Assembly (NCBI GenBank): GCA_015657535.1
Contig: JADHZB010000355.1
Coordinates: forward strand, 5,001 to 50,878
Direction of reading: 5' to 3'
From: Nephromyces sp. MM_2019
Lineage: Eukaryota; Apicomplexa; Aconoidasida; Nephromycida
Length of the DNA stretch: 45,878 nt
The notes below the pieces were generated by a model. That model saw only the letters and a list, made by a program, of their open reading frames with translations. It ran no database searches and was not told the origin of the DNA. The position numbers and the translations under genes are program-made. The first letter of the stretch is position 1. Every line of letters begins with the position of its first letter. This document shows, in pieces, positions 28,794 through 39,134 of this stretch.

Positions 28794-30695
28794 TTTTAAA
28801 GCTAAATCTCATTGTCTATAATATATAAACATTAGATAATAAACTAGGCCTTATTTGTAGTCATTAAAATTTGAATTTTTAACTTAATTATTAGATGAGG
28901 TAATTACTTGTTACATTGAAGAAACAGATGGAGTCCTATTATATATTGATACCTATAAATTATATAAAGCATAGACTTTTAACCAATATGTCTTTAACTA
29001 CACATATTTATATCTTTCGCACTTGCTATCAAGATCGCTATTATTAAACCATTTTTGAAAAAGGAGATAAATCATAATATTTACTCGAGCGCATTTCTTT
29101 AAATTTAAAAATACTATTTAATCAAATTTTATTGAATTATATGAAATCATAATCTGTCAAAGTGTATAGAATTGTATATTCTAATATATTTAGTACTGAT
29201 CTTCTATAAAAAATTGCTTTAAAATAAAATTCATCAATTTTGAATTTTTTATTCTCCCCATATAAAAGCTGGAATTAAATAAAACGAATTCCATCTGAAT
29301 ATTCAGGAGTTGTCGTTTTGGCACCTTAGAGCAAACGGGATTACTAATCATAATGAGTAACCGTGAAATTAATGGTGCTAAATTAATGTTTTGTTATTTA
29401 AGATATATGTAATTAATATATGTATAATTGAGGTCATATTAATATATACTTTTTGGTCATATATCGATGGATAGTGACAAGTTTATCATTCTGAATTCCA
29501 AAGAAATGCAATTAAACAAATGCGATTAAGTCGGTAAAATTAAGTGAAATCGAAAAAGAATTGAACAAAGCGATCTCAAATAAGCCATCTAAGACAATGA
29601 TATCGATGAAATAAATGTTATCAAGAATCATTGAACAAAATAATATAGAAAGTGACACTTATAAATTAATTTTGAATTTGACATCAGAAAGCTAATCATG
29701 GCTTAAATGAAGAAATTCATCTTTCTTAATTGACTTAAACGATGTAAACTAGGTAAAAAGCGAATAATAGCTATTTTTACTGATCGTTAAGAATTAAGAA
29801 TAAATTATGAGCATTTTGAAAGAAGAATTCTAGCATAAGCAAGAATTTATAGTTTTTAAAAGAATTACTTCTCTCCCCTTTTTTATCTCATTAAGTTAAG
29901 CTTGTGTAAAAAAATATTTGTTTTGTAATCATCAGTCTTCATTTTCCTTGAGGACTGCAACAAATAATATATTACTATTGCAGCTATGATGTTAAACAAT
30001 TACCAGTATAGATTTTTCTTCTTTATAATAGTTAGCTCTATTATAAAGCGGTTTATATCTACTGTTGAATTGACATAAGATAGCTGAGCTGCCCCAACTC
30101 ATAAGAATTACATTATATTCACTTTATTTAAAAATTTGTTTTAAAACTTAATATAATATCATGATCAATATTCTAATTGTTAAATTGTTATTTTAAAAGT
30201 ATAGTAAAGCTAATAATTTGATTTTTGATGATATTATTGTTCTTACTTAATTAGCCGAGCAATGATTGATAAAATGATCAAATAAGTTATTTTTATTAAA
30301 TTAATTGAATAAAGAAGATAAATAAAGCAGTTTGAGATTATAGGAATGTGTTTTTAGCACGCTTAAAATCATTAAAATTATAATCAGGACATAATATTGG
30401 ACTTAATCTTTTATTTTTGGACAAGTAATTCCCTCTACATTTTAAAAAATAGATATCTTGAGAGTATGATTTTGAGAATTCTTGGCCTGTTACATCAGGG
30501 AATTTTACTAAATCCTTAATGTTATATTGAATAGTAATTTGTTTAAAGGTAGTTACATAATCCTATTCACCTTTACAAAAAAATTTTGTGGCTGTTCTGT
30601 AGAATTCATGATTTTTCTATCATAGGAAGTAGGGGCTCTAAATATTCTAAAGAAATAAATAAGATTCATGTTTTGCTTGTTAAAAAAAAGTTACG
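28794..30695. other. Intergenic region with one structured element
   Basis: About 1.9 kb of A+T-rich DNA. The nested stem-loop at 29317-29382 is listed separately. A stretch at about 29467-29880 looks weakly coding but carries stops at the density expected by chance. No gene is supported. Confidence 0.55.
29317..29382. other. Nested stem-loop, possible structured RNA
   Basis: The outer stem pairs TTTGGCACC (29317-29325) with GGTGCTAAA (29374-29382), with one G-U. The inner stem pairs ACGG and TTACT (29335-29338, 29341-29345) with AGTAACCGT (29356-29364) across a 2-nt bulge, closed by a ten-base loop. It is G+C-richer than the surrounding DNA. No known RNA family is recognised and the strand is unknown. 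Confidence 0.4.
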
Positions 30696-33103
30696 TTATA
30701 TTGCCTTGGCTGCCACCACATATGATTGCCTACAATTGTTTAGAAATAGAATGCTATGTATTATTGGAGGAAAGGCTAGCTCTACCCTTTTGTTTAAAGC
30801 TAGCTCAATAATTTGCGTATCATTTTCACAATAAGTTTCATCAATTGAGCAAATGTATGAACCATCTTTTAGGGAGAAAAAGTGGATTCCTGTATTTGGT
30901 ACCAAGTGTGATTTGCATGGCTCAGTCGTAAAATCAATAGGATTGCTATTTTCGGATTCACAGAGTCTATGATCAAGAAGTTTAGAGGCACTTTCAAAAA
31001 ATGCATTGCTTCCCGTTGATATTAGCATGTTGGCATCCTAGTTCAAAAAATTATTGAATATTTAAAGGTATGTAACACAAGCAACTTACTTTTGATGCAT
31101 AAGTTGCATGTGCTGCAATAACTTGATGCTGAGGGCAATGGACACATTGCTCAGGATCCCATAAACCTAAGAAAACTTATCATTTCAAATAAATTTTAAA
31201 TTGAATTTTGCCTGGAATTTCTATCGCTTTTATCTTGCTTAAATTGTTACAATGTAGCTGCCAAAACTCAATCAGATTGATTGAGATTGTATAAAAAGAG
31301 TGTGTATACTGAGATTTCAAAGAGATTAGGCTGTGCTAAAAATTTCCAATATCCACTCACATCGTTTAAATAATTTTCACGATCCATTAACTCAGGTCTC
31401 TGTAAATTTAAATGAATAGATAAATCTATTGTAAGCTATAGGCGATTTACATTGAAAAAAACAAATCCTTCAAATAAATGGTGATATTGAACCGATTTGA
31501 ATCTACAAATCTAACCTGATGGCTTAAAGTCACGGGTATCTTTAATTTTTTCTATTAAGTTGTTTCGAAGATCAACTACTCTCATAGATGCGCTCTCTTG
31601 CTTAAACTTTGAAAGATTGATTAAAATAAATAGCACAAAGTTTAAAATTAGAACCATGAGTTGAAACCCGAGAAGTTCCAAGAATGATAATTCCCTAAAT
31701 GGTAAGGTCTTAATCTTTGTTTCCACTTTTAATGAGCCATCATGGAGGTCAAATAAGGACAAAGGCACTTCATCAGCCCTAGGTTGTTGAAACATAGCAA
31801 CCAGTCCATCAGTCATTCTGAATAAACTAGAATAAAATCAAAGCTAATCTATAATCTAATTTTTAAACCGAATTTCTGTTGGAAATCTCATGGCTTCGAA
31901 AAATAACTTTTAATGTACAATTGATATTAACCTTTAAAATGATTCCCTTTAATGACGAATGCCATTGTATAAGTTCTCATGTCCTGGAGCATCAATTAAA
32001 TAAAAATTCGAATTGAATGGAGGAATTTTAGGTAATTTCAATCAAATTAAAAAAAATCTAATCTTTTTTTCTATTACCCCTGTTTTGTTAACATTTTTAT
32101 ACTATTTTTAAAACCTAATTAAGCATTTACAAAATTGATAAGTCCCTTGGAGCATGTTATAGGCTACGACTTTTGCATTTGAATCTGAAAAAAATATTTA
32201 AGGAAAATATATTCAAAATTCTATTTTTACCATCGAATTCAAAAAAGGCTGGGTGCTCAAGGATAACATTAGCTGAGAAAGTAGGGAAAATAATTTTCAA
32301 GAACGTATTTATAGCTTAACATCATACAGAAATTATTGCTATAGCTTGGACTTTTAAGCTCTGAGACTTTGATATGCTATCTCAAGACTATTTATATGAA
32401 CAATGTGACTAACAAACTAAAACACCTTGCAATCCCAAACTAAGCACTGCAAATGCCCGGGGAGAGCGTTGTGAACAACAATTAGTGTGTCAGTGTAACG
32501 ATTATACACAATTGTATGAACAGCTTTAGAAGAATTATTAGTGTACAGAGTTTCGAAAAGCTTTTACCATTATGATTTCTTTTAGGAGGATTCAATTCAC
32601 ATCTTATTTCACCCGTGACCTTGAATACTCTAGGTAATTTTGTGTCTATTTTCAATAGTTTCAGTAACCATGTTAAAAGCTCTTGCTAAACCCGATTCAG
32701 TTCTATAAGAGTATTATGACATCTCTTTGAAAAGGTAATACTTTTTATACTTACAGAACATTTACAGTATCATCGACAACTATAATTTCTTTAACTTTAC
32801 TTCTTTATAAATTTAATAACAAAGGCAACATAACAAAATTTAATCTAATTTGCCTTGGTGAGTCTTTAAAGATAGAGTTTGCTGGTAGTCTAGCCATGAC
32901 ATTAAGACTACTCACCTATTATAAAAAATTTATTTTATATTATTGAATTTTAGAACTTTTAATATTTTACTCACAACAACAAGACTCGAAAAATAATTCT
33001 TTTGGTTAGACTTTTCTCTTCCTTCTCTTATTGCACATGATTTCGGCAAAAAAATTGAATTACAACTATTTTTAAAATAATCTTGACCAAAATTATTTTT
33101 CAT
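30696..33103 (-). CDS. WD40-repeat-like protein, ~479 aa, about 18 exons
   Basis: Probable exons: 33103-32975, 32915-32830, 32802-32755, 32702-32669, 32619-32568, 32523-32426, 32358-32328, 32272-32231, 32184-32131, 32079-32078, 31983-31932, 31893-31869, 31817-31655, 31606-31516, 31467-31451, 31308-31212, 31166-31090, 31037-30696. The sum is 1440 nt. Beta-propeller blades are suggested by segments such as AVHTIVYNRYTDTLIVVHN, LQCLVWD, PAFFEFDDSNAKVVAY, PLSLFDLHDGSL and INLIEFWQL. From memory, a plant WD40 family with an FxEFDD...YTM...LxILDVR pattern aligns nearly gaplessly from residue ~190, which guided the choice of splice sites. Most introns are only 38-60 nt, one is GC-AG, and exons of 2, 17 and 25 nt are required. 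Exons 2-3 are the least certain: an in-frame TAA must be removed by a 21- or 27-nt intron. Function unknown; probably a scaffold. Confidence 0.55.
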
Positions 33104-33406
33104 TTTTCACCAAAGAAAAGAATAATAAAAGGATTATTGAAAATGAATGCTTAGTTTTATTTTTTACTTTCTAAATGTTCCATGTATCTTAATGTAGTTA
33201 CATTGAATAACATATTTTACAGCAAAAGCTCGCAAGTGAATACTAGTGTACTATAGCATAGAGTACATAGTTTAAGAGACTTAATTCTTTCATAAACTTA
33301 TTTATTAGCTTTCACAAAAAAAACTTTACATTTATAGTTTTTTTATAAGGCAACAAATAAGAGTTGTTGAAAAAAGCCAAAATTATCATTACAGAGTTGT
33401 TTCAAA
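33104..33406. promoter_or_regulatory. Divergent intergenic region, likely two promoters
   Basis: About 300 bp separates the start of the WD40-like gene (-) from the start of the secreted-protein gene (+), so both promoters should lie here. It is A+T-rich and I recognise no specific motif. Confidence 0.35.
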
Positions 33407-35089
33407 ATGTATATACCACTTTCTATTAAACAAATTGTAGTGTTTCAAGCTTTGATTTTAAGTTATGTTTCTCTTAGATTTTATAAACTTGGCTTTGGTC
33501 AACATTTTAGGAACTTTGTGGACCCTAAAATAGGAACGTTTGTACCATTACCAATGCCATTTACAGGTGAATGTAAAGCCGGAGTTTCATATACTATAAC
33601 AAGGATCGAGCAACTATATGAGTTAGTTCCAGATATTGAGTGCGTCTGGACCCAAGGAGTTGTCCCTAGTAAAGTGCCTTTGGGTGCTGCTTATGGCAGA
33701 TTATTAACTTTCTTAAATACAGGTTATTAAAAAGCTGAAATAAGTTGTTCAAAATAGAATTACCTCCTAATTGCAATTAAAAAACACAGTTTCATTATCG
33801 TCCTTAAATGATTTTTCGAATCATTGTTACAGCATCATTAAATTTGGTATCCGAATTTATTTATCAAGGAGACTACATAGTAGAAACTCAATGCAATGGA
33901 AAGCATATGAAAATAGGCATTTTGAATTTTGGTGGTCTTGATCTTTCAACTGGTTAGTGAGATATTTAGATCATTTACAAAGGCTTTGTTTATTTGAGAA
34001 CAAACTTTTTTCTATTGAGATATAAGTTGGGTGGCTTCAATTTCACTTACCTGAAGGGTTTCAATTAAAATTTTATTTTAGGAATCTGGACTGTGGATCG
34101 TTTGCCACCAAATTATAATATTGTAAGCGGAGAAGTATATAACGGAGAAGTTGGTATTCTTATGGATTTTACTATAAATGTGGAAGAATATTGTCCCTAT
34201 GAAGGTAACGAAGCTAATCGGTGGGCACAGCTGAAAGGTTTCTTGCCATTCCAAACAGGAACGTGGCCTTATAACATATTTATTGATATGGTCGAGTCAC
34301 TAAGAAATTTAAATAATAAATAAGCTTCAAAGATATACTGATAAAGATTTTTAGAACTATCTCATGGAAATAAAACAGCTTTAAACAAATTAATCCGTGA
34401 AGTATATCTATAAACAATCTTATCTTATTTTATTTGGCAGCTACGAGTTGTAGGCAGAGACGAAGACGAATGTGTAATCTTACTTGGAAGGACTTGGATG
34501 ACTGAAAAGAATTGGTTTGAAGAGACTTCGTAAGTATTATTGGATCCTAAACAATTTAAGTATTTTCAAAACTCGTAACTTTAATCCTAGGCTGGCAACT
34601 GTTTTATTTTTCACTCTAAAATCTTGTGATCCTACCTTAAACCCAAATTTCGTTAGAGGACAAGCCCTTCAACCACTGGTAATTATTATACTTAAACTAG
34701 AAAGAAAATAGCTTTTTTATCACATGCGCTGAATTCAAATTATCCCACCTACAAATTGATCAAGTCTTTTATAAATTTATTTAATTCAGCAAACTAGCTA
34801 TACCTACAACAGAAAAGGAGCATATGAATTCATTAAAAGAATTGAGATTGTCTCATATTCTATTAATAAAATACCAACTATAGGGCAGAAAGGTTCAGGA
34901 CTTTGGGATTATGCTAACATGCCTTTTAATGTCACATCAAATGAAGATGAGTATAAAAATAACTTAGGAAGAATTAAAGACCCTAAGGTTTATGAAACTT
35001 TCAAAGACTTTTTTTGGCATAACCCTGTTTTCCAAGCTTGGGAAAGTATGGGGAAGGCACTTAGTTCAATATTACAGAATAATAATTAG
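33407..35089 (+). CDS. Unrecognised secreted or anchored protein, 373 aa
   Basis: Six exons: 33407-33722, 33833-33952, 34082-34290, 34441-34529, 34591-34678, 34790-35089; 1122 nt, ATG to TAG. A hydrophobic stretch at residues ~8-23 (KQIVVFQALILSYVSLRF) suggests a signal peptide or anchor. The rest is soluble, rich in aromatic residues and Gly, with few cysteines and one visible N-glycosylation sequon (NVTS). Segments such as RVVGRDEDECVILLGRTW look like beta-strands. No domain is recognised. It shares a divergent promoter with the WD40-like gene and converges with the next minus-strand gene, leaving 119 bp between stop codons. The exon 3 donor at 34290 (ATG|GTCGAG) is weak; phase supports it, but the frame could run on to a TAA at 34323. 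Confidence 0.6.
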
Positions 35090-35208
35090 TAAAAGGAGTA
35101 AACAATGACTTTTCATATAAAACTTTCAGTTAAGTAGCACTTCCAGTAATATCTTTTCAAAAGAAGTATTAAATCATCAAATTCAATAATTTAAGGGAAA
35201 TTTATGAC

Positions 35209-36951
35209 TCAAAACATATGATCAAAATCAACTATCTGTACATGAGATAAAAATCGGGTAGTGTTAATCTTTTTCTTAGAAAATGGTAAAAGATGTGAGT
35301 TTCTGGGTGTATCCAAAGGTTCACAACTACCTGAAACCATTCAATTATCCATACAAATTTATTATTTTTTAAAAAATCCTAGACTAAAGAACATATTACT
35401 TGTTTTAAGTAAACTGCTTGTTCTTGGCCCTATTATTTTTTTACCTTCAATCGGTGGCAATTCATGTGGTATACAGTTGTTCTAAAATACAAATGTCAAA
35501 AATGAAAATTATCTACGCACTAGAAATCTACTAGGCTTACATGTAAATGACTCTGATTATCTCTTTTACTTATTTTCTTCATTTTTAAAGATTCTTGGAC
35601 TATAGGTGTAAAATCGTACTGATGATAAAATAAAACGGCTATGAGATTCTTATAAAATAATTAAATAAAATCTACCTTCAAGTGACTCTTTACTGCTTGA
35701 CCCATAACTTTTACTTTTTTCAATTTAATAAGATCATTTGAGTATTCAGGCAAAGGCTGTAAATTGCTCTATGAAATTAGGGGGGTAAATCCCTTTCCGG
35801 ATTCTCAATAAATATCATAGTTATAAGACTTACATCCAAACATTCATCAACCACCTTTCTATTTTTGCCTAACTTTTGTATCATATCAGCACTTTCAAAT
35901 GGCACTAATATACACTGGTGAAAATATTTATGATAAAATATAATGGGTTTAAATTGATAGAATTAGTACAAATTTTACAAACATCGAGATTTCCTTTGGT
36001 ATGAAAATTGAGTTTGCTTTGTCGTGGGTGTGGTATAGGACCATTTAACACATCAACTCCGTAGCGATTCGGATTAGATTTATCTTTCAAAAGTATTTCT
36101 AGCCTTGGCTTTTTAGCCCTATCAGTAGGAATCCTAAAAGAATGACCAGATCAAAAAACAATTTTCATTGAAATTAATGCCTACTAGTGGGTTCCTACAT
36201 GTGGTTCATTATTTCTTTAATTCTATTTGAGTCTTGTTGATAGATAATTCCGCTTGTTCTGGTTCCAATCACGCTTGAGCTAGCTTCTCCTGTGTAGTTC
36301 AAATTTCTGTAGATTAGCTCTGAATCATTTCTTTTACCTGCTGTAAGCTTAATCCCTTCCTTTCTCGGGTTTACTTCACCTTGTTAAGTTTGGAATTAAT
36401 AAAGTTTGATTAAAATTCTTTTGATACTATTTTTATTGATAGACATACTAGCACTAGGATTGAAAATACTAGTGACGGACGAACTAAGGTTCCTAACATT
36501 CCCTTTCCCAAAGTTCGATGATTTTTCAGTACCCTCAGCCAGCTAAAATTAATTAAGTTTATAGACATTGGGTAAAATATTTACCAAATTAAAAATGTTT
36601 ACTTGAGAAAGAACTATTGTAGAGGCGAAAGATTTATTATTTCTTGATTTTTGTGTTACTTTTGGTACCTCGAATGACGACTTTCCTGCAGGCTTAGTGC
36701 TTAAAAAAAATATTGCTCACCTAATTTTTTTATTTTGGAGCATATGCAAAATAACTTACTTTGCTATCTTTTTATTCAGACATGAGGGATCTATTGAATC
36801 ATTTTCAGCATTCTCCCAGCTAAAAGTTTAGAGAATTATGCACTGATTTGATTCATCGATATTTTTACTACATTTTACATTTTATTAACCTGAAAATTTC
36901 AGACATACGTTTCCCTTGGAAATTCCATTTTGTAGAGTTAAAATCTCCCAT
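35209..36951 (-). CDS. Unrecognised polar protein, 351 aa, 11 exons
   Basis: Exons: 36951-36890, 36819-36760, 36699-36603, 36542-36449, 36379-36199, 36133-35983, 35914-35834, 35768-35676, 35618-35541, 35481-35445, 35330-35209; 1056 nt. All phases close and donors are mostly GTAAGT/GTATGT-like. The first ~165 residues are Ser/Asn/Lys-rich and probably disordered. A more ordered part follows (NPNRYGVDVLNGPIPHPRQ, then CILVPFESADMIQKLGKNRK). The C-terminus is basic. No known domain was seen. If the last intron is retained, the frame would end within the intron instead. It lies head-to-tail with the next minus-strand gene (735 bp apart) and converges with the secreted-protein gene. Function unknown; the composition would fit a nuclear or cytoskeletal regulator, which is only a guess. 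Confidence 0.6.
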
Positions 36952-37686
36952 TTTTAAAGGGGAGTGACAAGGCTACCAATCAGCCAAAATCATTATTAGC
37001 AACTGTTTCTTTTTAAATTTTATCTCGTCTATTTATGTATATAAAATCTCTAAGAGATAACTTTCTTGAAGAACTTTAACAATGGAATGAACTAATCTTG
37101 AAGAAAATATGAGCATTCAATTTGACTTTGCTAAGTTGTACATTCAAAAAAAAAATTTTGGCATCTAAATTTGTTAAAAATAAATTAATCATATCAAGAA
37201 CCTGCTTGCTAGTATTTAATTTACTCTAGTTTCAAATGCTTATTAAGATGCGCTTAGAATCACTTAGTTAAAATTCATTAGAATGTAAGTTTAAAGGGAA
37301 TCATTTTCAATTTAGTGTACCCTTATAATTATTCAAAAATTAGAAAGGTAAATAAGGGTGAAAAAAGTCGGTAAAATTTTTTAATTTATGCAAAATTTTG
37401 GAGAAATTAAAAATTCAATCAACACTTAAACAAGTTATCTTAGGATATCCAAAGATAAAACTTAGAATTACTTTTAAGTTCAAGCTGGAGGATGAAATAA
37501 ATAATTGTTAAAGTTGCATAAATACGTAAAAGAAAGATAGATGGAATGAATACTCAAGCTTATGATCTGTATTCAATACATGTAAATCGATGCTAGTTTG
37601 GTGTCGATGACTAATATACTATATAAATTTTTATTAATGTAAATAGTAAAGATGGTTGGAAATAACAAAAAAAGAAAGAACTTGAA
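36952..37686. other. Intergenic region between two minus-strand genes
   Basis: A+T-rich, about 735 bp. I see no gene or repeat; it should contain the promoter of the gene starting at 36951. Confidence 0.6.
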
Positions 37687-39134
37687 TCAGTACACATCTG
37701 GGGGGAACCTGGTATATGTATTTAAATAATAATTAAAACTTAGAAAATTAAGTATTTTAGAAGTTTCTTATTTACCTTTCGTTTAAGCCACAACCTTTGT
37801 AAACCCAAAGGCTTTGATTTTTCAAATATGCTTCAATTGAGGCCTTTATTTGGTCCATAGAGGCTTGCGTTTCGGATAGGCTTTTTTGCAATTCATCAAT
37901 TTTCTGGTCTTTTACCATACTTTCTTGTCTTTCGGACTTTGTATTTATAAACGAAAAGAAAATTATGTTTTTTATTTATGAATAGTGACTATCTAGTCTA
38001 CCTGTAATTGTTCGATAAGTGTATTGACTTTTAAAGTGGAGTTGTCCCTCTCATGTGATATTTCTCTAAACTTAGTTTCAGTTACTGAAAAGAATTATGA
38101 AGGTTTAAACAATCCTTAAATGAAATATTTAGAACTCATACATTTATCATAAGCCTTTCTTTCCACGTGGAGTATTTCATTAATTCGAGATTCAAATTTT
38201 GAGTTCATTTCTATAAAGTTTAAGAAAGTTCAGTGAAATAGCAAAAATTATTTAATAAGTCAAACAAACCATTTAATAGAGTATTTATTGAATGGCGGGC
38301 TTGGTCAAGTGATTGGGCTTGCTTCATCGACTCAATAATAGTTTCAGTAATTTCATTAGCTAAAGAAATTTAAGATTGTATATTTCAATCAAATTAATAA
38401 GTAAAAGTCATATATAATCTACCTTGTGAAGATTGGCATGGGTTAGGGAGACTCTGCTTATGAAATAAAATAAAATGAAATTTGTTACAAAGTATCGTTT
38501 TAACAATAGAGTACTAACTTGGTAAGGTTTTGATTGTGAAAAATTGGCTTCCGATGTTGGCTCATCAATATTTTCATGATAAACAGCTGAAAATGAAAAA
38601 AGATTTTATGAAATTTTTTTATAAAGAAGCTTTGATATTTTCTTACCGAAACTTGAGTTTGAGCTTGATCTTTTAGTTATTAAAGGCTTTTGGTCAGTAA
38701 TTAAAAAATCAGAATTTTCAATGTTATTGCTTTCTTGAGGCTTGACAAAAATGGAAGATGTTTGAGGTGCAGAATGTGTGAGATTTTGAAAATCTGTAAA
38801 GCAAAATGAAGTTTATAAATACTTTTTAAAATAGAATTGTATTGAAAGACACACTTGCTTGAGCCCTAAATCTTTTAAATCTATCAGTCTCAAGATTGAG
38901 ATCATCATGATAGGGGAGGTCGGCTTGAGCGTGGTAATGATCCGAATTCAAGGATCGTTTTTGTCTGAAGTGTCCCCTGCAGAGTCCTGGGTTGATTAAT
39001 GTTGTGTCTGATGGGGGTGGTTCTATCTGTGATGACGAAAATTCCTGTTCTGATTTTAAATCATATTGCTTTTGGGAAGATTCAAGAAGTGAGTTATGTG
39101 GATATGGTTGAATTTCTATTGGACCACCCGACAT
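37687..39134 (-). CDS. Coiled-coil protein of unknown function, 317 aa
   Basis: Nine exons: 39134-38855, 38793-38647, 38586-38519, 38456-38423, 38359-38270, 38210-38142, 38084-38002, 37936-37776, 37708-37687; 954 nt. The start is the ATG at 39134; the frame is open a little further upstream but only with TTG. Residues 1-175 are Ser/Pro/Gln-rich, with a basic patch (RFKRFRAQA), and likely disordered. Residues ~177-300 carry heptad-like spacing of Leu, Ile and Met (ITETIIESMKQAQSLDQAR, LKVNTLIEQLQ, KIDELQKSLSETQASMDQIK) and should form a coiled coil. The protein ends with a short Trp/Gly/Cys-containing tail encoded partly by a 22-nt last exon. The disordered-plus-coiled-coil plan fits a structural or scaffold protein, for example of the cytoskeleton or kinetochore, but nothing identifies it. 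Confidence 0.6.

Noticed and set aside
29467..29880. Weakly coding-like stretch with stops where Gln might stand
   Set aside because: If TAA/TAG are read as Gln the frame looks protein-like, but the density of stops matches chance for this base composition and all other genes here use the standard code.
30586..30834. Plus-strand 82-codon frame
   Set aside because: It overlaps, in antisense, the well-supported last exon of the WD40-like gene.
31336..31399. A 39-nt exon followed by a 25-nt intron in the WD40-like gene
   Set aside because: Phase allowed it, but leaving both in one 142-nt intron gives a gapless match to the expected propeller strand, so the tiny intron was dropped.
32830..32915. 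In-frame TAA (32811-32809) after this exon as proof of a pseudogene
   Set aside because: A 21- or 27-nt in-frame intron with GT...AG would remove it, and the rest of the gene is open over many exons; left as an uncertainty.
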